From Enchytraeus crypticus (Eukaryota > Annelida > Clitellata > Enchytraeida > Enchytraeidae): DNA of 64,000 nt. Shown here in pieces: positions 12,373 to 22,760 of the stretch. A program made the position numbers and the translations under genes. The notes beneath the pieces are model-generated. The model saw only the letters and a program-made list of their open reading frames with translations. It was not told the DNA's origin and searched no databases. Every line of letters begins with the position of its first letter. Position 1 is the stretch's first letter. The DNA is taken from positions 863,001 to 927,000 of the forward strand of contig CAJHZI010000547.1 in NCBI GenBank assembly GCA_905160935.1, written 5' to 3'.

Positions 12373-13700
12373 ATATAAACTACTTATACCCCAATTTCCG
12401 TCAAAAGTTACAAACATTATTTTTCAGTAACTTTAGCACCCTGGTGCTTTCCAAAGTCAGTATTTTTAGAATTCTTTAAATTCATTTTTCAGTGATTCAG
12501 TCTGAAGAATTTTCACCATAGGGTTTTCATCTAACAGAGGGCGGCCCGAAGAATTCAAGGAACAAAAACAAAGTCACTCAATTGATTGCATCAGTGGCTC
12601 ATTTTTAAGCCGGGAAGTAAAGTCGCACATTTTTTATTGACTGTTCCTGGGGGCTTTTGGTTACTTTGTGGCCGAGTTGACTAGATAGCAAAATTTGTAT
12701 AAATATTATATGATGAAATGTCAAGCTTTTGAGATAGAAAATTAGAAACCTACACAAGAAGCTACGGGGGTGTTCTTACTGATATTAAAAAGTCACATCC
12801 TAGTTCAACATCATTTTCATATCTGAAATGTACCTTACAAGGTAAGCACAGATTTAAACTTGGCACCTACATGTACTAATCCTCAGTTGGATAAAGACAT
12901 GCTACAGGCTCAGCCCGATATCATATCAGAGTAATCGATATCATGTAAGAGTAATCGATATCATATCAGAGTAATCGATATCATGTCAGAGTAATCGATA
13001 TCATGTCAGAGTAATCGATATCATATCAGAGTAATCGATATCATGTCAGAGTAATCGAATACCATATCAGAGTAATCGATATCATGTCAGAGTAATCAAT
13101 ATCGATATCATATCAGAGTAATCGATATCATGTCAGAGTAATCGATATCATCGATATCATATCAGAGTAATCGATATCATGTCAGAGTAATCAATACCAT
13201 ATCAGAGTAATCGATATCATGTCAGAGTAATCAATATCATATCAGAGTAACCGATATAACATCAAAGTAATCGATATCATGTCGGAATAATCGATATCAT
13301 ATCAGATTAATCGATATCATGTTGGAGTAAAAAGGAATTATGTCTAAACACATTTGTAGCTGTAGATAGATATCAACTATGAAAAATTTATTTTTTCTAT
13401 TTTTCGGTTAACTAACAATCTTATATTTAACAGTGTTTTTAATGTTATTATTTTCTGATGACGTAGGTGGAAATAACCTCGCCCAGCTACCCTCGAAATA
13501 CCGGTCACTGGTGGTTTGGTTGCTCTGAGAACCTTGAGAACGGAGCCATTCTCTCAGAGGATCCCAATGATAGGGGTCAACTCATCGAAGTGGAGAGCCC
13601 GTCATCATCGTCGTCGTCGTTGTCAAGTCTTCATGTTGTTGTTGTACTGTCTGGTGCATACTTAGCGCAGTTTGTCATCAAATGCATCTCGATAAAGTAG
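2080..13700 (+). CDS. MMP-A: matrix metalloproteinase with hemopexin domain (3' part; 5' exons lie outside the window)
   Basis: Zinc endopeptidase of the metzincin MMP family, expected to act outside the cell or at its surface on matrix proteins. Visible exons: 2080-2238, 3784-3999, 6505-6686, 9537-9681, 11713-11888, 13467-13700; all have AG/GT borders and one open frame. The first visible exon carries the zinc motif [12 protein letters not shown] and the Met-turn (AIMYP). Then come a Thr/Arg-rich hinge, four hemopexin blades ([30 protein letters not shown]), the two cysteines expected to close the propeller (PDIC and WWFGC), and a Ser-rich then hydrophobic tail ending in a TAG stop. Signal peptide, propeptide and the first half of the catalytic domain are not in 1-2079; the paralogous intron in MMP-B is about 7 kb, so they probably lie upstream. 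No disabling mutation is seen. Seen: motifs and splice sites. Known: family role. Inferred: membrane or GPI attachment. Confidence 0.9.
3618..3682 (-). repeat. tRNA-derived SINE fragment (family S1)
   Basis: Contains tctcgaaagcatgtcagtga and a diverged B-box complement. A paralogous copy sits at 39,224-39,290 in the equivalent MMP-B intron, so this insertion predates the gene duplication. Confidence 0.6.
3784..3999 (+). CDS. MMP-A exon: Thr-rich hinge and start of hemopexin blade 1
   Basis: Acceptor gtcag, donor gtaaga, phase 1 at both ends. It encodes a linker dominated by Thr, Ser and Arg (repeated STTR motifs, a run of seven Thr), then [20 protein letters not shown]. The Cys is the first propeller-closing cysteine. 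The linker is a likely O-glycosylation region. It is shorter in poly-Thr than in MMP-B. Confidence 0.88.
4645..5358 (-). mobile_element. LINE-F fragment (reverse transcriptase C-terminal part), decayed
   Basis: On the minus strand the pieces read [20 protein letters not shown] (near 5,300) and [16 protein letters not shown] (near 4,800), separated by stops and frameshifts. They match the better copy at 7,165-9,197. The element lies inside the MMP-A intron 4000-6504 and has no counterpart in MMP-B, so it inserted after duplication or was lost there. Confidence 0.8.
5771..6016 (-). mobile_element. LINE-A 3' end with stem-loop tail and (ATTG)n
   Basis: In minus orientation, a body related to 22,500-22,757 leads into the outer stem gacgtccctg...ccggacgt and ends in an (ATTG)n microsatellite (5,771-5,848). 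The body matches the 3' part of a LINE whose last coding stretch is visible at 22,540. Confidence 0.75.
6505..6686 (+). CDS. MMP-A exon: hemopexin blades 1-2
   Basis: Acceptor ttcattcag, donor gttttc; phase 1 in, phase 0 out. Encodes [20 protein letters not shown] and continues through [11 protein letters not shown]. It matches MMP-B exon 8 at all but about six positions. Confidence 0.9.
6981..7164. repeat. (TA)n microsatellites in MMP-A intron
   Basis: Two long (TA)n blocks (about 6,981-7,019 and 7,111-7,164) with AT-rich sequence between. The second abuts the LINE-F 3' end. Confidence 0.9.
7165..9197 (-). mobile_element. LINE-F: non-LTR retrotransposon, reverse transcriptase, 5' truncated
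   Basis: A minus-strand polymerase with the usual palm motifs: [29 protein letters not shown] (motif A), [17 protein letters not shown] (motif B) and [10 protein letters not shown] (motif C, FADD), then the connection domain ([12 protein letters not shown]) and a C-terminal [10 protein letters not shown] region. The main open stretch is 7,502-8,476. Frameshifts near 8,400 and near 7,510-7,560 and stops near 8,690-8,930 make it a pseudogene. The apurinic endonuclease domain is missing, as expected of 5' truncation. It sits antisense inside the MMP-A intron 6687-9536. Clade (RTE-, Jockey- or CR1-like) is not settled by eye. Confidence 0.9.
9537..9681 (+). CDS. MMP-A exon: hemopexin blade 3
   Basis: Acceptor ctatataacag, donor gtctga; phase 0 in, phase 1 out. 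Encodes [20 protein letters not shown] and continues through [19 protein letters not shown]. About seven residues differ from MMP-B exon 9. Confidence 0.9.
9938..10020 (-). repeat. Diverged 5S-rRNA-like fragment, paralogous to 42,917-43,000
   Basis: Aligns by eye with the MMP-B intron segment that contains ccatccaagtactaac, typical of the 5S rRNA complement. Here the match is much weaker. It appears to predate the gene duplication. Confidence 0.3.
10090..10154. repeat. Imperfect (ATC)n microsatellite
   Basis: Runs of atcatcatc with a few interruptions; explains the Met/Ile-rich open frames here. Confidence 0.9.
10340..10860. other. Intron segment conserved between MMP-A and MMP-B
   Basis: Aligns with ~43,350-43,810 (for example agaatttagaagccacagta against gaaaacgggaagccattgtg). 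No coding signal; evidence that the duplication included introns. Confidence 0.6.
11713..11888 (+). CDS. MMP-A exon: hemopexin blade 4
   Basis: Acceptor ctattccag, donor gtaagc; phase 1 in, phase 0 out. Encodes [28 protein letters not shown] and [10 protein letters not shown]. About ten residues differ from MMP-B exon 10, yet the first ~95 bp of the following intron are nearly identical in the two genes. Confidence 0.9.
12281..12366. repeat. Compound (CT)n-(TA)n microsatellite
   Basis: A pure CT run directly followed by a TA run. A similar compound repeat occurs at 42,258-42,330, but in a different MMP-B intron. Confidence 0.95.
12917..13330. repeat. 20-bp minisatellite with two alternating variants
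   Basis: About 20 copies of a unit like tcgatatcatgtcagagtaa. Units with 'catatcag' and 'catgtcag' mostly alternate, giving a ~40-bp higher-order period. It lies in the last MMP-A intron, ~140 bp before the final exon, and is absent from MMP-B. Confidence 0.95.
13467..13700 (+). CDS. MMP-A last exon: hemopexin closure and C-terminal tail
   Basis: Acceptor acgtag; 77 codons plus TAG. Encodes the final blade strand with WWFGC (second propeller cysteine), an acidic Ser-rich stalk, and a hydrophobic end beginning HVVVVLSG and closing with KCISIK. This could be a short transmembrane anchor or a GPI signal. A mariner-like element starts about 50 bp after the stop and disrupts the ancestral 3' UTR. 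Confidence 0.9.
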   Translation: MEITSPSYPRNTGHWWFGCSENLENGAILSEDPNDRGQLIEVESPSSSSSSLSSLHVVVVLSGAYLAQFVIKCISIK

Positions 13701-13751
13701 AGCTCAATGCCACAAGTTTATAGAGTGTCGACTTTTAATGCAAGGGTATAA

Positions 13752-14687
13752 AGGGTGAGTAAAAAAAGTGATAGCATCTGCAAAAAGTTTGCATATTATT
13801 ACTACTGTTAATATTTTCAAATCAAACTTTTACCAATTACTAAAGAACTAATTTGGGAATAGGTGGCCTATTTTCATCAATTTTAATACATAGATTGGCC
13901 AGTTATGAAAGTTTCAGCAGAGCAACCCCCCATTTTGGAATGTACTGTAAAAAAAGTATTTTATTTATTTTTTGCTCCGAAAAGGGTCGTTGTGATGGTT
14001 CAGAAAGAACGAAAGAACCAATTGTATTTGCTAGCATTACTAACTATTGCATATTCTTTCCTCCAGCTGCTTCGCAGGACTGCAATAGCTTTCGGAACGG
14101 TAGGACAGCCTTTTTGATTCCAGCTTGGGGCAGTCTCTCCCAAATTAATTGTAGTACTTCCTGCAGTTCTGTCTTGTTTTTAGGCTTCGACTGATGTTCC
14201 TGATAGAGATGCAGCATGGTTCCCCAGTCATGGTAATCCAGAGGATTTTGATCGGGATAGTGTGGAAGTCATTCACTCTTCTGGATGAAATGAGGATTTC
14301 TCTCGCTGATCCATTCTTGTGCATGACGCGATGCATGAGCCGGAGCATCATCCTGCTGAAAGATGAAACTATTTGATAGAAGAGCATTGCAATCATCAAA
14401 CAGCTTGGGAAGTCAAGCATTGACGTAATACTGAGCGTTCACCTTTTCCTTCTCGCCAATGATGTGCAATTTGCCCTTACCGTTGTAGAAAACGCCATTT
14501 TTATATAAAAAAGGGGGTTGCTCTGCTGAAACTTGTATAACTAGCGATTCTATAGATTAAAATGGATGAAAATTGGCCACCCCATCAGAAATTAGTCCTT
14601 TTGTAATTGGTAAATGTTTGATTTGATAATATTAACAATAGCCTGAGATTTTCAAACATTTTGCATGCGTTTTCACTTCTTTTACTC

Positions 14688-14692
<5 letters not shown>
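13752..14692 (-). mobile_element. Mariner/Tc1-like DNA transposon with ~200-bp inverted termini, transposase decayed
   Basis: Both ends read inward agggtgagtaaaa and stay recognisably inverted for about 200 bp (13,752-13,960 and 14,490-14,692). The minus-strand interior, read across frameshifts, gives FQQDDAPAHASRHAQEW and a DWPPHSPDQNPLDY-like stretch, the last two acidic sites of a DDE transposase. It lacks an intact open frame. The right end abuts a (TA)n tract, consistent with TA-targeted insertion. It lies ~50 bp after the MMP-A stop. Confidence 0.85.

Positions 14693-14763
<71 letters not shown>
14693..14763. repeat. (TA)n microsatellite
   Basis: Uninterrupted TA repeat flanked on both sides by agggtga words in opposite orientation. 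Confidence 0.95.
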
Positions 14764-14767
<4 letters not shown>

Positions 14768-14934
14768 GATTATATATTCTCTGTATAATCAAGTTGCAAT
14801 CTGATTTTATGCAAATAAATTTTTAATTATAACTATTTTTTACTCAAATATATATATTAAATTACATATCTGTTTAATCAAGTTTTAATCTTTTAAATCA
14901 TGTTTTAAGTATTGTGTCAATATTGCGTCCGGTA

Positions 14935-15003
14935 TATTTTAAGAGAAGACCAACAGATGCCTGTACTTGTCGTAGAAGTCGATTAAATCACTAAGATCCA
15001 ATC
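14935..15003 (+). repeat. Non-autonomous retroposon fragment (family S2)
   Basis: Carries agaccaacagatg then ttgtcgtagaagtcgatta, matching 29,500-29,590 and the complement of 32,147-32,225. The remaining stretch to 15,760 shows nothing recognisable. Confidence 0.45.
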
Positions 15004-15759
15004 CAACGTCAGAAATGGCATTCGATTGGTGAGCGCCTAGGCTTCAGATATTGCTACAAAAATTTAAATGAATAGCAAAGTCTCAAGTAATAGGAGATTG
15101 AATGATGATATGGTGTTGGACAGAGAGGATTGAAGAAGGTCTGCTTTCATTCCGACTCTAGTTAAACTGCGATTCAAGATAATTACTGTGTAACATAACA
15201 GCTATTTCTAGCTTTACGTTATTGCTTACTTAATTACTGAGAGCACTATAGTGAAACGATTACCTCTGTTGATATCTATCACTTTTATTAATATCACATG
15301 TTTAAATCGTTAGGTAGTTTAGTCCATTTTGCTTGTAACTAGTCCCGTGAATCTCCACGATTTTACTCTAAAATCAGAGTGAGATTTATGACCTTAAGTA
15401 ATGTTCATTTATTAATTAGTTACTAATTAATATGTCGGAAGGGATATGACGTAACGCTCATTGTATTCGCCTCGGCTGCAAGTGTCCTCCTCTCAAAGCT
15501 ACGAATCAGTCAACGCCAACATCACAACGTCAACGTCACATTCCTAGTGAATTTAAGTTCAACGTACATAACTCAGGATATGATCAATCGAAATATTTCA
15601 CTTCACAAACATACATATTGTCGGCATAGTAGAACCTACCAGTCGGTCAAATTTAACAGCTAAATCAAAGAATCTCGGCCATACTCATTTCAGTAGCAAC
15701 TCCCAACAAAGCAACAGTCAAGTGATATCCAAATGACAAGAGTGCGACATACGATAAGA

Positions 15760-16040
15760 AGAGATTAATTAGTTCTTGTGTTTAGGTTAATAGACATTTA
15801 CTGTTATTCGTTATAAAACATATAATAATATGAATCAAAATGATTTCTGCCCAGTTTTTTCCAGAATAAAGGTTTAACGTCCGTTTCCTCATACTGGGAT
15901 GATGACAAGGACGTCATCCTATATTAACGTCAGTACTAGATCTTGTCGTTATTTGGTATCTCTGGAAACCGCAAACCATCATTTCCTCTTAATTCTTGCT
16001 ACTATGCAATTGCTACATGCTTACCTGCAATAGTTTCTAT
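15760..16040. other. 3' flank conserved between the MMP copies, with an inserted LINE-B tail (15,866-15,925, minus)
   Basis: tgtttaggttaatagac aligns with 46,268-46,285, and tctctggaaaccgca...tgcttacctgcaatag aligns with ~46,535-46,600. Homology ends near 16,040, which marks the downstream edge of the duplicated block. A reverse-complement stem-loop tail (aacgtccgtttcctcatac) interrupts it. Confidence 0.65.
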
Positions 16041-16109
16041 TTCTATTTGCCGCTTCGTTGTAGCATAGTACACAATTAGTATCACTATATGTTGGGAATG
16101 TAAGTAAAC

Positions 16110-16320
16110 TCTTCTTCTTCAGTGCACTGCCAAGTGACAGGTTCAAGGTACATATTCATACTCAAAGTCTGCTTTTTCGCTCCATAAGAGCATTCCTTAG
16201 ATCAACAAGTTAATCCCTTCACAAAATATATGCGTTATCCATACCTTATGTTGCCTATAGCTTGGGAAAGATATGGCTTCTGAGATTGTTTCCCGTTGCC
16301 TTCCTCAGTTAAGTGGATTA
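16110..16320 (-). mobile_element. Non-autonomous retroposon (family S2) with hairpin tail
   Basis: Complement of the copy at 63,335-63,588: shares cttcctcag, cctatagcttgggaaag, gatcaacaagttaatccctt and the tail cagtgcactgcc. Best read as a SINE or short LINE end. Host LINE is inferred from the shared tail. Confidence 0.7.
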
Positions 16321-16478
16321 ATTACCTTTTAATCCTGCGGAAAGTAAGTAAACTTACTAACACTAAATAATAAAAATGTCTCTCTGTTGAATTATTGCTG
16401 CCTGTTACTATTGTAGCTGATAGTATAGCATCCCTAATTACTGTTATATTTAGGAATGAATGCTGAAAAACTAAGTTG

Positions 16479-17190
16479 CAGTGGCGGATCCAGGGGGGCC
16501 AGAGGGCCCCCCTTAGACCCGCCGAAAAAATAAAACTATATTTTAATTGTTTCTATGACAATTTGTATGTGTAAATATGTTTGTAAGGGCAGTGATTGGG
16601 GGGTGGGGGGTACGAGAGAGAACTCAGTTCCACTATAGTTCGAATTTCTTCAAATGTGGACCCCACTAGGGGCCCATATATTTGGTATACTAGGAGCCCT
16701 GTATGTATGGATGGGGGGTCCGAATATTGTTGACCGTTTCAGTAGCTCTTAATTTTCACATAAACTACTGCATAAGAGGAGAAAAGGGTTTGAATAAAAA
16801 ATGTGAACTCTGTCCCGGAGTAGTGGTGCAAACAGCCATGGCTGGGAGGGGCCCCCCGCCTAAATTAGGTCACTTTTGCAACTCGTCGAGATCCGCTGAA
16901 TTTCTTTGAAGGTGAAAAAACTAACCTGCTTTGTTCCAAAACAAATGTAGGATTTTAGGAATTTTAGGTTTTCCTCAGACTTTAGTACGGGTAAGGCTGG
17001 GGGGGGGGGGGGCGGTAAGACACTGGAATACACTGACTCTGTGAGCCGAGTGAAGTACTGAAAAAGTACCAACACAGCATTTTTTTCTGGTTGCGTCATG
17101 TCAAGAAGAAGGCGTGGCGTAAGCAAAAATTGTGTCCAATCTCAAAAAACAATTCGGGCCCTCCTTAAAAAATTTCTGAATCCGCTCCTG
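16479..17190. mobile_element. hAT-like non-autonomous DNA transposon
   Basis: Termini are inverted: cagtggcggatccag at the left, and the complement of caggagcggattcag at the right. Flanks are ctaagttg and ctgagttg, an 8-bp duplication with one mismatch, the hallmark target-site size of hAT elements. The interior (~710 bp) is G-rich in places (a poly-G run near 17,000), has no transposase, and its composition differs from the AT-rich surroundings. Confidence 0.8.
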
Positions 17191-17274
17191 CTGAGTTGAA
17201 TACTTGTCATCCGATTACAAAACAAGTAAGCTAATATTAAGGATAAATCGATTTAAACCATTAGAGTAGAGATG

Positions 17275-17345
17275 ATAATAATAATAATAATAATAAAGGT
17301 TTAACGTCCGTTTCCTCATACAAGGAAGATGGCAGGGACGTCAAT
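17275..17345 (-). mobile_element. LINE-B stem-loop tail with (TAA)n
   Basis: (ATA)n followed by aggtttaacgtccgtttcct and gggacgtc. In minus orientation this is the outer stem gacgtccctg / ggacgtt with an inner hairpin and an (ATT)n end. No coding part is attached. Confidence 0.7.
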
Positions 17346-17825
17346 AAAATTGATGATAAATTTGATCAGATAAACTACATGTAAAGGCAACAACGTGTGA
17401 TGGCTTACCGCAGTTTACCATTTAAAAATGTAATGAGGCCATCTCACAGTAGGCTATATAGTCAGCCTACTTCTAAACACAGAAAGGCGAGTAGACTGAG
17501 AAAAGTTTAAAGGAATGACATTTTGTGCTACTTAAATCACAAGTGCAGTTATTTAAATTTTGTCGTAGTTTATAAATACTTTTAACAGTGGCTGGAATTT
17601 CAGCAACTTAATTTTAAACTATGTCAAAATAAATAATATTACTCTACTGTCGTCTGAGTCGTAGCTGGAATAAAAATGGCACTTAAATTCATCGAGTGCC
17701 GATTTGAACTAGCGTTTGAGTTCAGTCGACTGAAAACGAAATTCTTCTTTTGATTGACGTAGTCTTCAAGACTGTTAGTGACTTATTGTTAACTGATTCA
17801 CAGGCAGGATTGCTAGTGACGCATT

Positions 17826-18250
17826 TTTATATGATTCATTAGGATTGTTAGAGACTGATTGTTTAACTTATTCATTAGGATTGTTAGAGACTGATTGTTT
17901 AACTTATTCATTAGGATTGTTAGAGACTGATTGTTTAACTTATTCATTAGGATTGTTAGAGACTGATTGTTTAACTTATTCATTAGGATTGTTAGAGACT
18001 GATTGTTTAACTTATTCATTAGGATTGTTAGAGACTGATTGTTTAACTTATTCATTAGGATTGTTAGAGACTGATTGTTTAACTTATTCATTAGGATTGT
18101 TTGTTACTTATTCATTAGGATTGTTAGAGACTGATTGTTTAACTTATTCATTAGGACTGTTAGTTACTGATTGTTTAACTTATTCATTAGGATTGTTAGT
18201 GACTGATTGTTTAACTTATTCATTAGGACTGTTGAAGACTGATTGTTAAC
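17826..18250. repeat. 36-bp minisatellite
   Basis: About eleven tandem copies of a unit containing ttaggattgttagagactga; the later copies diverge. Because 36 is a multiple of three and the unit lacks stops in one frame on each strand, it produces long repetitive open frames that are not genes. Confidence 0.95.
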
Positions 18251-18589
18251 TGACTCATTAGGATAATAAGTGACTGATTTATTGATTGATTCATCAGAAT
18301 TGTTGGTGACTGATCTATTTATTCATCTGGACTTTCATAGACGTTTTGTTTTCCAGAGATGACTTGTTATTTTGGGCGACGACGTGCAGATCGATGTTTG
18401 ATTTTCTATTTTGAGTTGTTATTACAAAAATAATTTATACAAATAATAACAATAGCAATAATAAAAATTTAATTTAATCGATCGTCCATTTGCCGGTAGG
18501 AAAATGAGATTTTACTATCTGACGATAAAAGATTTCATGCATTTATCTATTACGCTATGTTAAAATCAAATGCAAACCGTAGTCGATTA

Positions 18590-18670
18590 CAAGACGCTAT
18601 GTTCTAGCGGTAAGGGGTCACGCTTTAGATCCCGACGTCCTTGGTTCGACTCTTGCTTGTACCATTTTTT
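18590..18670 (+). repeat. Possible tRNA-derived head (pol III-like boxes)
   Basis: An A-box-like tctagcggtaaggg and a B-box-like ggttcgactct are spaced as in a tRNA and followed by a T7 run. I could not fold a convincing cloverleaf, so a SINE head or tRNA pseudogene is likelier than a tRNA gene. Confidence 0.3.
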
Positions 18671-18865
18671 TCATAGGGCTCATCACAAATTCAAAAAGTC
18701 TAACAAGTCTTATTTCATAACTTTGATCATCGTTTTGTGATTGGTGTTCGTAATGGGATATAATATATAATTGACCTTGGATCGGAAGACAGGCATGATG
18801 CGCCATCTCTTGAGTGATGACGTCTTGAGTGTGACAGACAAACAGACAGACAGACAGGCAGACAT

Positions 18866-18914
18866 AGAGAGAGAGAAAGAGAGAAAGAGAGAGAGAGAGA
18901 AAGAGAGAAAGAGA

Positions 18915-18967
<53 letters not shown>
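18866..18967. repeat. (GA)n microsatellite
   Basis: About 100 bp of GA with sporadic AAAG interruptions. Source of several spurious Ser/Leu or Arg/Glu open frames. Confidence 0.95.
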
Positions 18968-18968
<1 letters not shown>

Positions 18969-19262
18969 GACGCACCTGGTATTTTACACAAAAGGATTGC
19001 CCGATCATGAGAGTTTCTCTCATGAGAGTTTCTCTCATGAGAGATGCAATACCTTGCTTATGATTGATTTAAGAACCCGTCAGGCAGTAAAAACTCATTT
19101 TTGCTATCGGTGAATGGGTATCGCTTTAATTTAATTTTACGGAATTGTAATTTAACGTGTGATATCGAGATTAGGAATTGGCATCTTAAATTATACGACC
19201 ACTATAATTATCATATAGGCCTATTACTAGTTTTGTAGCTGAGTATTTGTTCAGTTTATATG

Positions 19263-19264
<2 letters not shown>

Positions 19265-19330
<66 letters not shown>
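19265..19330. repeat. (TA)n microsatellite
   Basis: Pure TA repeat; gives false Tyr/Ile open frames. Confidence 0.95.
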
Positions 19331-19794
19331 GGCTCTTGTATACATGTGTATATACCTATTACACACATATAAATACTACATACATGTATACTGTACTGCA
19401 TATTTTTATCACTATATTTACGCTGTGAATGGGCTATGTAAATATGTAAAAGGATCATAATATCTTGCTGTAATAAACTTTACGGCTATATGTATAGTAT
19501 ACATAAATTGATATTATTATAGAAATATTTAAGTTGAATATAGTGCACAGAAGAATACTTTGCCATAGTCCGAAAGATGGGAAGTTTCGTGAAGTAGGCT
19601 TGAATTTGATTGTCAAATTGTCTAAATAGAGCGGTTTGCAAATGCCTTTTTAACATAATGAAATTTATATGGCTGTTTGCCATTAAACAGTAGCACAAAA
19701 AGACGTTTATGTACATTTAGAAGGCAAATATATACAGTGGAAGGGCTATGGAACCCCATCTCTGAAGATATATATGTGTATATTTATAGACAGA

Positions 19795-19846
19795 GAAGAG
19801 TGGAGGTATTGTATACCATGGACCTGCCAGTAGGCAGTACACTAAG

Positions 19847-19884
<38 letters not shown>

Positions 19885-19907
19885 ATATATATACACATAT
19901 ATATACA

Positions 19908-19950
<43 letters not shown>
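19795..19950 (+). mobile_element. LINE-F 3' tail followed by (TA)n
   Basis: gaagagtggaggtattg then ccatggacctgccagtaggcag and acactaag; same tail as 39,558-39,600. It runs into (TA)n with a few ACA interruptions, which in turn borders the mariner-like element at 19,951. Confidence 0.75.
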
Positions 19951-19954
<4 letters not shown>

Positions 19955-20880
19955 CTGAGTATTAAGAAATAAAATAATCCCATAGCAAAATTGCGAAGAT
20001 GCAATCAATTTTCGATATTTCGTCTTAAAATTTTAATCACCTTTCTAGGAGGAATTTCGTCATTCGCTCTCCAACTCCAAATTTTATGGAAATACTTTAA
20101 TTAGGGCCGACGTTATCCACGTTATACGATAGAAATTGATTTTCCAAATGACCGGGATATTATAAATGAAGTTAGATATTTTGTCATATCCAAATCTAAT
20201 GACGTCAAACTGTTGGGCTGACACGTGGCTCAAATCAGTTAATTAGTATTGAGAAATCTACTGTAGACCTCTTAGGCTCTTAGCTAGATTTTACATTCAT
20301 TGATTCATACTGACAACAAACGAAATTCTCAAATTGTACGATATAGCCCAGACTTAAAAATGATGAGTGGCCTCTTAATTCTCCAGATTTTAATCCACTT
20401 AATTTTTATGCCTGGAGAACCTTGTTGGAAAAGTATAGTGCTTTCAAATCCAAACCCAGAAACACAACGGAATTAAAGACTGTTCTTCCAGAGGTATGGA
20501 ATGATCTACCACAGCAATCAATTGACAGCGCAATTTTATCGGTAAGAAAAAGACTTCCGGCCTGCATCAAAGCACAGAGCGCTCATTTCGAGCACACATA
20601 CCAGAGTCGGCATCACCTAACGGCCTATTTCAGGGCCAGCACATTTTCAAAAAGGAATTGATTCTAATTGACGTTTTACTTTGCGTGCTAAATGAAAAAA
20701 ATCAAAATTTCACAAAACTTGGATAACTCCGGTTCCTTTAAAAATATAGTTACATAATTTGGTCAACTTGTGACAAAATTCCTTCCAAAGAAAACTGTAA
20801 AATTTCAAGGCGAAATATCAAGAATTGATTAAGCTATCGTAATCGTAAATCTAGGGGGTTATTTTTTAATGCGCAGCCTG
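19951..20880 (+). mobile_element. Mariner-like DNA transposon, C-terminal transposase remnant
   Basis: Inverted ends (cagactgagtattaag... and the complement of caggctgcgcattaaaa...) stay related over ~120 bp, and TA flanks both ends. The plus strand encodes DEWPLNSPDFNPLNFYAW, then the tail of the transposase (ORF 20,422-20,661, with [20 protein letters not shown]). The first part with the other catalytic residues is degraded or absent. Closely related to 35,593-36,564. Confidence 0.85.
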
Positions 20881-20888
20881 TATTATAT

Positions 20889-22499
<1,611 letters not shown>

Positions 22500-22757
22500 T
22501 CTTGTCTGTCAAGCGATAAATCTGCCATGGGTAGACGCTGCTTCATGCTTCATGTTTTTTGCTCCGACAATATGGAGCTCTCTGCCGCGAGACCTTCTAT
22601 CTTGTAATTGTTTTGATCTTGCTTTCTCTTGTGGTCTCTGTGTACTCAGTCGTCATCATGTGGTGCTTTGGAGCCTGTTTGTGTAAAGTCTGCAAGAGAC
22701 GTCCCTGACATTGCCTTATGACGATGAACCGGACGTTAAATTCTTATTGATTGGTTG
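22500..22757 (+). mobile_element. LINE-A 3' end: last coding stretch, 3' UTR and stem-loop tail
   Basis: From ~22,547 one frame reads FMFFAPTIWSSLPRDLLSC, the conserved APxxWNSLP region at the C-terminus of Jockey/CR1/L2-type reverse transcriptases, ending at a stop near 22,686. It continues into the tail gacgtccctgacattgcc...ccggacgttaaattcttatt with attgattgg. This copy links the tail family to a LINE. Confidence 0.75.
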
Positions 22758-22760
22758 TAA

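Noticed and set aside
12917-13330. Possible CRISPR-like array
   Set aside because: The repeats are directly adjacent 20-bp units without unique spacers, in a eukaryotic intron.
13853-14420. Open frames of 70-113 codons downstream of MMP-A
   Set aside because: They are antisense or shifted readings of the decayed mariner transposase and its inverted termini.
17813-18249. Long open frames on both strands with 12-residue repeats (LETDCLTYSLGL / MNKLNNQSLTIL)
   Set aside because: They follow purely from a 36-bp tandem repeat whose length is a multiple of three; no start context, splice sites or homology.
18590-18670. Functional tRNA gene
   Set aside because: A- and B-box-like words are present, but acceptor and T stems do not pair convincingly.
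18710-19010. Ser/Leu- and Arg/Glu-rich open frames
   Set aside because: Translations of a (GA)n/(CT)n microsatellite. The same applies at 12,245, 42,241 and 56,025.
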